Positions 1 to 7,934 of a stretch of DNA of 43,016 nt are shown here, one piece after another. Each line of letters begins with the position of its first letter. The stretch's first letter is position 1. The notes under the pieces were generated by a model. It was given only the letters and a program-made list of their open reading frames with translations, was not told where the DNA came from and searched no databases. The stretch comes from Chryseobacterium sp. 36-9 (lineage in GTDB: Bacteria; Bacteroidota; Bacteroidia; Flavobacteriales; Weeksellaceae), in assembly GCA_001898785.1 (NCBI GenBank), contig MKVE01000015.1:166326-209341 (forward strand). The letters run 5' to 3'. Both the position numbers and the translations under genes were made by a program.

Positions 1-327
1 GTTACAATTGGGATCACACTGACATGGTATATAATGGATCATGACTGGCCACAGAATATTGGTGGTAAGCCTGCATTTGACTGGGCTCATAATATGCCAG
101 CATTCGTAGACCCAATGTTTGAATTAATGGTATTCTGTTCTGCTCACCTTATGTCTTTGACTTTCTTGATAAGAAATAAAATGTATCCTGGTGCAAAACC
201 TCAGAATCCAGATCCAAGAACTACGGATGACAAATTTATGATGGAGTTTGTGTCTGATGATGTTGAAACGATTAAACAACTGTTGATTGATACAGGTGTT
301 GAAGAAATAACTGTTAAAGATGCCTAA
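1..327 (+). CDS. actD: Alternative complex III subunit ActD (DUF3341), 5' partial
   Basis: This is the C-terminal part of a gene entering from outside the window: the frame is open from base 1 and ends at a stop at 325-327. It carries a membrane stretch and the ending typical of DUF3341/ActD, including the phrase PAFVDPMFELMVFCSAH that starts the second transmembrane helix. ActD is a membrane subunit of alternative complex III, the quinol:electron-acceptor oxidoreductase that replaces cytochrome bc1 in many Bacteroidetes. The stop overlaps the actE start region (320 or 329), indicating translational coupling. ActE and ActF follow in the standard act order, which strongly supports the call. 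The true start lies upstream. Confidence 0.9.
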   Translation, partial: VTIGITLTWYIMDHDWPQNIGGKPAFDWAHNMPAFVDPMFELMVFCSAHLMSLTFLIRNKMYPGAKPQNPDPRTTDDKFMMEFVSDDVETIKQLLIDTGVEEITVKDA

Positions 328-1042
328 GATGAAGAATAGTATATTAAAATTGACAGCAATCTTTGGTTTAACAACTGTTTTACTGAATTCTTGTGGCCCA
401 AAAGATAATCCACCTTTGGTATATTTTCCGGATATGTATTTCCCCGTAGCTTATGATCCATTGATGAAAGCTAAGGATGCTTATTCTGATCATGAAAACG
501 AAATTCCGGCTTTTGTTGCTCGTAATGGCGAAACTGGTTTGTCCCCTGTTGAAGGAACAGTTTCTCAAAATAAAGATGGAATCGTAAGTGAGGAAACATT
601 ACCTAAAAATGTTGATGAATACAACGCTGGATATGATGCTTCAAAATCAATTACAACTTCTCCACTGAAGCCTGAAAATCTTGAAAAAGATTTGGCCAGA
701 GGGAAAGTATTGTTTGATCATACCTGTTCTGCTTGTCATGGTACAGGAGGAGATGGACAAGGCCCAATTGTACAAAGTGGTGCTTATTCCGGAGTTCCTA
801 ATTATGCTGATAGGGATATCACGATAGGATCTATCCATTATGTTCTAACAAATGGTAGAAATGCAATGGGATCTTATGCAGGACAATTGAATGTTGGAGA
901 TAGATGGAGAGTAGCTCTTTATGTTTATAATACATTCAAAGCACCGTCTCTTAAAACAGCTCCGGCAACAGCTGCTCCAGCTGCGACAGAAAAAACTTCT
1001 ACTGCTCCAGCAGCAGCTGAAGCTAAAACCAATGCTAAATAA
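320..1042 (+). CDS. actE: Alternative complex III monohaem cytochrome c subunit ActE, lipoprotein
   Basis: A 240-residue lipoprotein: a hydrophobic signal segment ends in LNSC with the lipidated Cys at residue 25. A haem-binding motif CSACH lies at 136-140, and a Met within NAMGSYAG is the likely sixth haem ligand. It is expected to carry electrons within the periplasmic part of alternative complex III. The tail after about residue 210 is Ala/Pro/Thr-rich and low in complexity. The start at 320 overlaps the end of actD; the in-frame ATG at 329 (MKNSILKL) would give a tidier signal peptide and is equally plausible. actF begins 12 bases downstream. Confidence 0.9.
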   Translation: MPKMKNSILKLTAIFGLTTVLLNSCGPKDNPPLVYFPDMYFPVAYDPLMKAKDAYSDHENEIPAFVARNGETGLSPVEGTVSQNKDGIVSEETLPKNVDEYNAGYDASKSITTSPLKPENLEKDLARGKVLFDHTCSACHGTGGDGQGPIVQSGAYSGVPNYADRDITIGSIHYVLTNGRNAMGSYAGQLNVGDRWRVALYVYNTFKAPSLKTAPATAAPAATEKTSTAPAAAEAKTNAK

Positions 1043-1054
1043 AAAAAGAAAAAA

Positions 1055-2389
1055 ATGTATAGTTTTTCACCTAAATTAAGATTATATTCAATTATACTCA
1101 TTGTTGTAGGAGTTGTTTTATTCGGTATTGGTTATGCGCTTAACCACGGATTGGATGATACTGCAATCTCTCATTGGATGGAGTCGGTTCATTCCAAAGG
1201 ACATGAAGCACCTTCACATTCTAGTGAGTTAGTTGGTCCTCAGGATCATAATGCACACCTAGAACACGCTAAGCATCAGATTCACAATCAGCCTTTAGCA
1301 GCTATCCATACCTTTGCAGTATTTGCTTTTGGAATCAGCTGTTGTGCATTATTCTTTTACAGTATCCAACACGCGGCACACGCTGGCTGGTCTATTATTG
1401 TAACAAGAGTAATGGAGGCTATTGCATCATATATTCCTTACGGAGGTGCAATTTTGGTTATTATAATGTTACTTAATATTACCCATCAAGGACATCTTTT
1501 TCATTGGATGGATCCCAATTTGACGGATCCAAATTCACCAGAATTTGATGTGATATTATTCGAAAAGAAAAGGTTCCTTAATATTCCTTTCTATGCTATC
1601 AGAACGTTTATCTACGTTGTGGGTGCATCATTCTTTGTTTGGAAATTAAAAAGTCTTTCTAAAAAGGTTGATGAGAACAAAGGAAACAGAAAGATCTACG
1701 CAAGCTTATATAGCTGGAGTGTTGGTTACATTGCATTCTTCGGGTTTGCATCTGCAGCTTGGGCTTGGGATTGGTTGATGTCAATTGACCCACACTGGTA
1801 TTCTACGCTTTATATCTGGTACTCAATGGTTAGTTGTTTATCAACTTCTATTGCAGTAATGATCCTGATTAGTGTTTATCTTAAGAAAAAGGGTGTATAT
1901 CCTCAATTCAACAATAATCACCTTCATGATCTTGGTAAGTTCTTATTCGCAACAAGTATGTTGTGGTCTTACCTTTGGTTCTGTCAGTTCATGTTATATT
2001 GGTATGCGAACGTTCCGGAAGAGGTTAACTATTTCTTCGGTAGATTCGAATACTACAGACCGACATTCTTACCGATGCTGATCATCAACTTCTTGGCGCC
2101 TCTATTGGTTTTAGTAAGCAGCAGCATCAAGAGAAATTACAAAGTGGTGACCTTTATGGCTTGCCTGGTAATTTTTGGTCACGCTGTAGATTATTTCAAT
2201 ATGGTAATGCCTGGAACGGTTGGTCCATATTGGAACAATGCTTCTAACGCATTATTGGTATTAGGTTCATTTGTTTTCGTAGTAGGTTTATTTACATTCA
2301 CTGTAATGACAGCTTTAGCGAAATTGAAATTGATGCCAACAGGAAATCCATATTATCACGAATCGGAGATTTATGAATATCCTTTCTAA
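1055..2389 (+). CDS. actF: Alternative complex III integral membrane subunit ActF (NrfD-like)
   Basis: A 444-residue polytopic membrane protein of the ActF type, related to the NrfD-like ActC quinol-binding subunit. About ten hydrophobic helices are visible, including the WAWDWLMSIDPHWYSTLY segment typical of this family. Between the first two helices (about residues 45-80) lies a loop with many His residues. It is the last recognisable gene of the act operon: actE ends 12 bases upstream and a strong hairpin terminator follows. In flavobacteria the act operon commonly precedes the caa3-type oxidase genes; none is visible here before the terminator. Confidence 0.9.
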   Translation: MYSFSPKLRLYSIILIVVGVVLFGIGYALNHGLDDTAISHWMESVHSKGHEAPSHSSELVGPQDHNAHLEHAKHQIHNQPLAAIHTFAVFAFGISCCALFFYSIQHAAHAGWSIIVTRVMEAIASYIPYGGAILVIIMLLNITHQGHLFHWMDPNLTDPNSPEFDVILFEKKRFLNIPFYAIRTFIYVVGASFFVWKLKSLSKKVDENKGNRKIYASLYSWSVGYIAFFGFASAAWAWDWLMSIDPHWYSTLYIWYSMVSCLSTSIAVMILISVYLKKKGVYPQFNNNHLHDLGKFLFATSMLWSYLWFCQFMLYWYANVPEEVNYFFGRFEYYRPTFLPMLIINFLAPLLVLVSSSIKRNYKVVTFMACLVIFGHAVDYFNMVMPGTVGPYWNNASNALLVLGSFVFVVGLFTFTVMTALAKLKLMPTGNPYYHESEIYEYPF

Positions 2390-2411
2390 TTAATTTAGAA
2401 ATCAAAAATAT

Positions 2412-2440
2412 AACCCAGCAGCAATGTTGGGTTTTTTTTA
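2412..2440 (+). terminator. Rho-independent terminator after actF
   Basis: A nine-base-pair stem (2412-2420 with 2425-2433, one G-U pair) with a four-base loop is followed by a run of eight T. It sits 22 bases after the actF stop and ends the act operon. Confidence 0.85.
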
Positions 2441-2468
2441 TTAAATTTAAAATGAAATTAAAATACAG

Positions 2469-3164
2469 ATGATTCATAAAATACCCATCGAAAATATTCT
2501 TTTCCTAGATATCGAAACCGTTCCTCAAATTGATTCCTGGAATAATCTTGATTCTACAACCCAATATCTTTGGGATAAGAAAACCAAAAATCAAAGGAAA
2601 GAAGAAGTTGAGGCTTCTGATTTTTATGAGCAACGTGCCGGCATAATGGCTGAATTCGGAATGATCATCTGCATTTCGATAGGGATGATTGATAACAACA
2701 CCGGAAAATTAAAGATCAAAACATTTTCTGGCGAGGAAAGAAACTTATTAATTTCATTCTGCGAGTTATTCAACAGTCCTCGTTTGAATAATATTATTCT
2801 TTGTGCTCACAACGGAAAAGAATTCGATTTTCCTTATATCGCAAGACGACTTTTAATTCATGGGATCCAACCACCTGTCCCGTTCCAAATGTTCGGAAAA
2901 AAACCTTGGGAAATTCCGCATATCGATACAATGGAACTTTGGAAATTCGGAGACTGGAAAAATTATATTTCCCTGGAATTGTTAGCTCACGTCTTCGGAA
3001 TTCCCACTCCAAAGGACGACATTGACGGAAGTATGGTTGCCGATATATACTACAAAGACGGTGATATAGACAGAATCATTCATTATTGTGAAAAAGATGT
3101 CTTAACTTTGGCAAATGTTTTCAGACGGATGCGTCAGGAAGATTTATTAAAAAGATTAGATTAA
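2469..3164 (+). CDS. DEDDy-type 3'-5' exonuclease, ribonuclease H-like (DNA_pol_B_exo2)
   Basis: A 231-residue stand-alone 3'-5' exonuclease domain of the DNA polymerase B exo-like family. Exo I is FLDIETVP (Asp14, Glu16), Exo II is HNGKEFDFPYIARR (Asp120), and Exo III is HYCEKDVLT with Tyr206 and Asp210, the DEDDy arrangement. No polymerase domain is present. A role in DNA or RNA end trimming is inferred from the fold; the substrate is unknown. The following DUF59 gene starts two bases after its stop, so the two are very likely cotranscribed. Confidence 0.85.
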   Translation: MIHKIPIENILFLDIETVPQIDSWNNLDSTTQYLWDKKTKNQRKEEVEASDFYEQRAGIMAEFGMIICISIGMIDNNTGKLKIKTFSGEERNLLISFCELFNSPRLNNIILCAHNGKEFDFPYIARRLLIHGIQPPVPFQMFGKKPWEIPHIDTMELWKFGDWKNYISLELLAHVFGIPTPKDDIDGSMVADIYYKDGDIDRIIHYCEKDVLTLANVFRRMRQEDLLKRLD

Positions 3165-3166
3165 CA

Positions 3167-3493
3167 ATGAAATATACAGACGACCAAATAGCTGATATTG
3201 GTGAAGAAATAATCAAGGAACTTAAAACGGTTTTTGACCCTGAAATTCCAGTTGACATCTATGAACTGGGATTGGTTTATGATGTTCAGATTTCGGATGA
3301 AGGTGAAGTTTTGGTAATAATGACTCTGACATCACCAAACTGCCCCGTTGCAGAAACACTGCCTGTAGAAGTGGAAGAGAAAGTGAGAGGCGTAGAAGGC
3401 GTGAAATCTGCGAAAATCGAACTCACTTTTGAACCAACCTGGACCAAAGAAATGATGAGTGAAGAAGCCAAGTTTGAACTTGGTATGCTATAA
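3167..3493 (+). CDS. SUF-associated iron-sulfur cluster assembly protein (DUF59/MIP18)
   Basis: A 108-residue DUF59/MIP18 domain protein. Visible family features are the DPEIPVDIYELGLVY segment near the N-terminus and MTLTSPNCPVAETLP with the conserved Cys, followed by an E/V-rich helix and the LTFEPTWTKEMMSEEAK ending. Members act in Fe-S cluster maturation (SufT/PaaD-like) and are often found near suf genes. Here the neighbour is an exonuclease gene with a two-base gap; sufE lies separately at 10.4 kb. A hairpin terminator follows immediately. Confidence 0.88.
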   Translation: MKYTDDQIADIGEEIIKELKTVFDPEIPVDIYELGLVYDVQISDEGEVLVIMTLTSPNCPVAETLPVEVEEKVRGVEGVKSAKIELTFEPTWTKEMMSEEAKFELGML

Positions 3494-3497
3494 AAAT

Positions 3498-3524
3498 AAA
3501 TCCTGCTAATTGCAGGATTTTTTT
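3498..3524. terminator. Bidirectional terminator between converging genes
   Basis: A perfect nine-base-pair stem (3498-3506 with 3512-3520) with a five-base loop is followed by T residues on the plus strand and preceded by A residues. It can serve both the DUF59 gene (plus) and the converging OsmC-like gene (minus) ending at 3528. Confidence 0.8.
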
Positions 3525-3527
3525 ATG

Positions 3528-3932
3528 TTAATCTTGATATTCGAAAAGGAAAATTTTCTTGATGTCTGGATGAAGGCTCAGATAGACCGGAGAGTTTTTT
3601 GCAGTATGCTCTATAAATTCTTTTTCCTCCAAAGAATAAGAGTGAGGGAACTTAAAAACACAGAAAATCTCTCCAATTCTTCTTGGTTCAAAATACATTG
3701 TTTTTTTCAATTCGCAAGTTGCACCGGTAATGTCGATGTTTCTATCCTTACCCAAAACAACCAGGGAAGCAAATACACTCTCTGCCAATGCGGTTGCAAA
3801 AATGTCTGTCGGAGAAAAATGCTCTCTCACAGTAAAATCATTGGAAGGAATGTAAGTTGAGAAAACTTCACCAGAGGCTTCGTGTACAGATTCGATTTTG
3901 GATTCGCCTAAGTAAGTTGTTTTTGAAGTCAT
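3528..3932 (-). CDS. OsmC-like protein lacking both catalytic cysteines
   Basis: A 134-residue OsmC-fold protein recognised by HFSPTDIFATALAE (residues 38-51), the signature preceding the peroxidatic Cys in OsmC/Ohr proteins. At the position of that Cys there is Ser52, and at the usual CPV motif there is SPV (Ser114). Both cysteines needed for thiol peroxidase activity are therefore replaced. Two other Cys (73, 91) sit at non-catalytic places. The protein is probably not a classical peroxidase; a binding role or a different chemistry is possible, but this is inference. A classical OsmC with both Cys is encoded at 27473-27886. It converges on the DUF59 gene across a shared terminator. Confidence 0.85.
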   Translation of the reverse strand: MTSKTTYLGESKIESVHEASGEVFSTYIPSNDFTVREHFSPTDIFATALAESVFASLVVLGKDRNIDITGATCELKKTMYFEPRRIGEIFCVFKFPHSYSLEEKEFIEHTAKNSPVYLSLHPDIKKIFLFEYQD

Positions 3933-4093
3933 AACGTGGATATTAAATTGTTTTTTCTGTAATAAATTTACATCATTTTTTTGAATTTCCGAATTTCATT
4001 TATGAATAATTGTTAAAATATGATAAAATTTATATTTTGGACTTCAAATTAAAAATAAAATATCCTTGTTATATTATCAGACACTTTCAAATG

Positions 4094-4124
4094 AAAACCC
4101 TTTGAATTTCTGATGCAGAAAGGG
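4094..4124 (-). terminator. Weak terminator after the LamG protein gene
   Basis: Read on the minus strand, a six-base-pair outer stem (CCCTTT/AAAGGG, 4119-4124 with 4098-4103) encloses a smaller CTG/CAG stem and is followed by four T. It lies seven bases after the stop of the LamG gene. The internal bulge makes it a weaker call. Confidence 0.45.
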
Positions 4125-4130
4125 CTGTAT

Positions 4131-5162
4131 TTATTTTTTTATAATTTTTATTGTCTCAAGATCCTGTTCAGTTTTTATTCTTACCAAATAAGAGGCTGGG
4201 GTAAGAGATGACAAATTAATTTCTGCTTCATTGCTGTTTCCTTTCTGGTTTAAAACGGTTTGCCCTAGAAAGTTAATTACTTCAACATTTAAAATCGGTT
4301 GCTTGGACGTCAGAAACAACTTGTTTGTAACAGGGTTGGGAAAGAATTTAAAAGTCGTTTTTTCCACTGAAGATACACTTAAATAAGTAGTACAGGTAGT
4401 TCCGGTATTGATAATACTATTGCCCACCCAGTTAGAGAAGTTTCCGTTCAACGCAAAGCCATTAAGAGTTCCATGGTAATTATTTCCGCTGCTGTCCAGC
4501 AAAGTTGTTACGGAAGTATTATTCGCACTACTGATGCCCTGATTAAATTTATAATATGCAACTAATCCTGTTTTTAGGCCTGGAAGTTCACAGTTCATCG
4601 TGTTTGCTATTTCAACGGGAGACAAAGCTCTATTCCAGATTCTTACTTCATCCATAGTTCCTGTAAAACTATTTGCTGCATCACTAAAAGCGCCTAGTCT
4701 AACCATATTTCCCCCATCAACTGGATCGACATCAGTATTGGTAGATATCAATCCTCCATCTTTGTATAATTTCAGGGTGGTAGTTGCAGCATCATACGTT
4801 ACAGCAACATGATGCCAGGTATTAATAGATATTGGGACACTATCTTCTACAGCAAACCAATCACCATTATGTCCCGCAGAAAGTTTGCCGGAACTATTGG
4901 GTATCCAGAAAGCGTGCATCCCATCTGAATCACCACCGGAGATAATGTTGTTTTGGGTGCTTAAACTTTTCACATAAACCCAGGCTTCTTTGGTATAGCT
5001 TGTAGGCAAAATATTTCCACAGTTTACATAATCGTTTACACCATCAAAATCCAGCGCTGATCCTTGCTGGGAAAATCCGAATTGGAAAATCATAAAAAAA
5101 CATGCAAACCAAAGTTTTTGAAAGTTTAGTTTGGACGGCATTAAAAGTATTTTTCTTTTCAT
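4131..5162 (-). CDS. Secreted LamG/concanavalin-like protein with type IX sorting domain
   Basis: A 343-residue exported protein. A signal peptide of about 31 residues ends at FGFS|QQ. Residues about 36-190 form a LamG/concanavalin A-like jellyroll, with ALDFDGVNDYVNCG at the first strand and GTMDEVRIWNRALSP near the end. The C-terminal 70 or so residues, from FKFFPNPVTNKLFL to the final IKIIKK, match a type A sorting domain of the type IX secretion system, so the protein should cross the outer membrane and be attached or released. The ligand is unknown; LamG domains often bind glycans. It is transcribed divergently from the histidine kinase gene at 5296, with a symmetrical promoter region between them. 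Confidence 0.88.
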   Translation of the reverse strand: MKRKILLMPSKLNFQKLWFACFFMIFQFGFSQQGSALDFDGVNDYVNCGNILPTSYTKEAWVYVKSLSTQNNIISGGDSDGMHAFWIPNSSGKLSAGHNGDWFAVEDSVPISINTWHHVAVTYDAATTTLKLYKDGGLISTNTDVDPVDGGNMVRLGAFSDAANSFTGTMDEVRIWNRALSPVEIANTMNCELPGLKTGLVAYYKFNQGISSANNTSVTTLLDSSGNNYHGTLNGFALNGNFSNWVGNSIINTGTTCTTYLSVSSVEKTTFKFFPNPVTNKLFLTSKQPILNVEVINFLGQTVLNQKGNSNEAEINLSSLTPASYLVRIKTEQDLETIKIIKK

Positions 5163-5194
5163 AATGATAATTTTTATTAATTACCTCACAAAAT

Positions 5195-5276
5195 TGTATC
5201 ATTCTTCCGGAGATTCATACAAGGGGAAACCCTTGAATTGAGGATTGTATAATTTTCAATATTAGAAAATGATACA
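5195..5276. promoter_or_regulatory. Symmetrical divergent promoter region with nested inverted repeats
   Basis: A nine-base inverted repeat (5195-5203 TGTATCATT with 5268-5276 AATGATACA) spans the gap between the LamG gene and the histidine kinase gene. A second hairpin, CAAGGG-gaaa-CCCTTG (5220-5235), lies near its centre. The right arm overlaps the -7 element of the kinase gene; the left arm mirrors it on the minus strand as TACAATTTTG. It may be a shared operator, an inference from symmetry alone. Confidence 0.45.
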
Positions 5277-5280
5277 TTTG
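5273..5280 (+). promoter_or_regulatory. -7 element of histidine kinase promoter
   Basis: TACATTTG matches the Bacteroidetes -7 consensus TAnnTTTG and ends 15 bases before the ATG at 5296. No clear TTTG -33 element is seen at the right spacing. Confidence 0.5.
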
Positions 5281-5295
5281 TAGAAAAATGAATAT

Positions 5296-7287
5296 ATGCC
5301 TACGATTAAGAAAATTATATTCTTATTATTTATTTTTAATATTATTTTTTCGTGTAAAGAAAAAAATGAAAATTTTTATTTTGAAAAAGTAACTCCGCCA
5401 AAAGAAGAGCCTACAAAAGTTTGGTTAAGAAAAAATGAAAACTATAATGCCAATAAAGAACATTACATAAAGGTTTTTTTAGATTATTATCAAAGTAAAA
5501 TTTCTAAAAAAGATTACTTGAATGCTTCAAAAATATTAGATGTGGTTACCACTAAATTTGTTTATTTTTATGATTTTGATCCTCGTCTCACCAAAGTTGT
5601 AAAAGAATTTGATGAAAAGTATAGGAGTGAATTACCACCATTAAAAACCACTCATATTGATAATTATCTCGCCAATTTAGAATTTGACAAAGACAATTTA
5701 AAAAAAGCTAGAGATTACTTTTTAAAAATTACCGCTTTAGAACCTGATGATTATAAAAGCTGTTACAAAATAGCCCGTGCTTATTATGATTTATCATATA
5801 CCTATTTTATTTTAGGTGACTTAAAAAACAGCATAGAAGCAAATGAAAAATCAAGAATATACTCCATAAGAATTAGAGATAAGGAAAGTATAGCATCTAT
5901 TGATTTGAATTATATCAATATTTATAAAGCAAATGGTTCTTTTGAGAAGGCTATTGCAAGTGCAGATAATGTTATACAAGTATTTAAAGAAACAGGTAAC
6001 ACTTATGATTACTTCATGGCTAAGTATAACAAATGTTCTGTCTACGGTTTTTTTAATAAACGTCAGTTGAAAAATAAGTATATCCACCAAACTTACAGAG
6101 AATATACAGACAGCAAATACGATAATGATGTTCTTCTTCTTTGTATTTCTGATTACGAAATAGAAGCTTTAATTGAAGAAAATAAACTAAACGAAGCCAG
6201 AATAGTTTTAGAAAAAATAAAGCCTGTTGCAGAAAAAAATACCTCTCAAAATTGGCAAAAGGATTACCAGGCGACATTAGCTTTATATCAAATCAATAAA
6301 GATGTTAAAACTTGTAACACAAAATACATAGAAAATTCACTCCCGAATTTGCTTGAACATAAAAACTACGAAAGAGCCAACCTGTTTTACGATGTTTTAC
6401 TGGAAAAAGCAATTCAAAGCAGAGATCTGGATAAGGTTGTTTTTTATAATAATGAAGTTTACCGTACAAAGGACAGCTTATCGAGCGCAAAAAGTAGGCT
6501 GATCAATTTAGAACTTGCAGCAAAATATGAAACTAAGGAAAAAGAGCAGGAAATTAAACTTCAACAAGAAACCATTATCAATAAAAATGCGGTTATTGTG
6601 GCTTTAATACTTATTTTTATTGCATTATTATTAATAATTATTATCTATTATTTAAAACAAAAACAAAAGAAGTTGTCTTTAGAAAAAGAACGGTCATTGC
6701 AATTTACCAAAAACCTTCTGGATAAAACCGAGGAAGAACGTAAAAGGATTGCATCTGATCTGCACGATAGCGTAAGCCATGAACTTTTGTCTCTTAAGCA
6801 TTCGTTTGAGGCAAGCCAACTTCAATTAAACGAAAAAGTGGATAACATTATTAATGACATCAGAGCAATCAGCAGAAATTTACATCCCGTCCTTTTTGAA
6901 AAAATAGGACTCGAAGCCAGTTTGGAACAATTTGTAGAACGTATCCAGAGTACACATCGTTTTATGATCACCTCAGAAATCAATTATCAGGATGGTCTCA
7001 CGACTGAAAAAGAATTACAAATCTATAGAATTGTGCAGGAAGCTGTTTCAAATATTATAAAATATGCAGAGGCCATCGCCGCAAAAATAGTTTTAACTGA
7101 AAACAAAGACACCGTTACTTTGGAAATTATTGATAATGGAAAAGGGTTTAACGTAGAAGAAACCATGGAAACAAAAGATGCTTTTGGTTTGCACAATATT
7201 ATAGAAAGAAGCAAAGCAATTGGTGGGCAAGCTCACATCACGTCAACTGACAAAGGCACAAAAATAGTGGTGCAAATAAAAAAATAA
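5296..7287 (+). CDS. TPR-containing membrane sensor histidine kinase (HisKA_3 type)
   Basis: A 663-residue sensor kinase. The N-terminus looks like a lipoprotein signal (FNIIFSC, Cys20). Residues about 30-410 are helical TPR-like repeats predicted to be periplasmic, followed by a single membrane helix at about 432-453 and a short coiled coil. The HisKA_3 dimerisation/phosphoacceptor helix contains ERKRIASDLHDSVSHELL, with phosphorylated His490. The HATPase domain shows an N box (EAVSNIIKYAEA) and a G box (IDNGKGFNVEE). It should phosphorylate the LuxR-type regulator whose gene starts four bases downstream. The signal sensed is unknown. The divergent LamG cargo gene is a candidate target. Confidence 0.9.
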   Translation: MPTIKKIIFLLFIFNIIFSCKEKNENFYFEKVTPPKEEPTKVWLRKNENYNANKEHYIKVFLDYYQSKISKKDYLNASKILDVVTTKFVYFYDFDPRLTKVVKEFDEKYRSELPPLKTTHIDNYLANLEFDKDNLKKARDYFLKITALEPDDYKSCYKIARAYYDLSYTYFILGDLKNSIEANEKSRIYSIRIRDKESIASIDLNYINIYKANGSFEKAIASADNVIQVFKETGNTYDYFMAKYNKCSVYGFFNKRQLKNKYIHQTYREYTDSKYDNDVLLLCISDYEIEALIEENKLNEARIVLEKIKPVAEKNTSQNWQKDYQATLALYQINKDVKTCNTKYIENSLPNLLEHKNYERANLFYDVLLEKAIQSRDLDKVVFYNNEVYRTKDSLSSAKSRLINLELAAKYETKEKEQEIKLQQETIINKNAVIVALILIFIALLLIIIIYYLKQKQKKLSLEKERSLQFTKNLLDKTEEERKRIASDLHDSVSHELLSLKHSFEASQLQLNEKVDNIINDIRAISRNLHPVLFEKIGLEASLEQFVERIQSTHRFMITSEINYQDGLTTEKELQIYRIVQEAVSNIIKYAEAIAAKIVLTENKDTVTLEIIDNGKGFNVEETMETKDAFGLHNIIERSKAIGGQAHITSTDKGTKIVVQIKK

Positions 7288-7291
7288 TACA

Positions 7292-7918
7292 ATGAAAATT
7301 CTAGTTGCAGACGATCATCCCTTAACCCTGAATGGAACTGTTTCTTATCTTACCAATCTGGGATATAACGTAGTTAACGCTTGCTCTAATGGAACTTCGG
7401 CGCTTAATTATATTCAGGTTTATTTACCGGATGTAGCTGTATTGGATTTAAATATGCCAGGTTTGGACGGATTGGAAGTGGCAAAAAAAGTAATGGAAAA
7501 TAAATGGCGTACTAAAGTGATAATCCTTACCATGCACAATGAAATTGGCGTTCTGAACAAAGCAAAAGAATTTGACGTGGATGGTTATATTTTAAAAGAA
7601 AAAGCTTGTCCCGATTTAGAAAAATGTATGAAAGAAATTGCTTTAGGAAAGAAGTATTATTCCGGAGCCTTACTTCAAAATTACACAATAGAACAAACAG
7701 ATGATTTAGCCATACTAAATCTCTTAACGCTATCTGAAAGAAAAATAATAGAATTAATTGCTTCTCAAAAAACCAGCAAGCAAATTGCAGAACTTCTTTT
7801 CCTGTCCGAAAAAACAGTAGAAGGACACCGTACCAGAATTATAGAAAAACTAGGGATTCCAAAAGAAAAAAATGCATTACTGATATGGGCAATACAGAAT
7901 TATAAAAAATCCTTGTAG
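7292..7918 (+). CDS. LuxR/NarL-family response regulator
   Basis: A 208-residue response regulator. The receiver domain (1-120) has the acidic pair Asp7/Asp8, phosphoacceptor Asp52 in VLDLNMPG, Thr80 and Lys102. A LuxR-type helix-turn-helix occupies about 145-190 (LTLSERKIIELIASQKTSKQ followed by LFLSEKTVEGHRTRI). It begins four bases after the histidine kinase gene, so the pair is a standard two-component system of the NarL type. Its DNA target is not known; the inverted repeats at 5195-5276 are a possible site. Confidence 0.93.
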   Translation: MKILVADDHPLTLNGTVSYLTNLGYNVVNACSNGTSALNYIQVYLPDVAVLDLNMPGLDGLEVAKKVMENKWRTKVIILTMHNEIGVLNKAKEFDVDGYILKEKACPDLEKCMKEIALGKKYYSGALLQNYTIEQTDDLAILNLLTLSERKIIELIASQKTSKQIAELLFLSEKTVEGHRTRIIEKLGIPKEKNALLIWAIQNYKKSL

Positions 7919-7934
7919 ACTTATAAAATAATTA

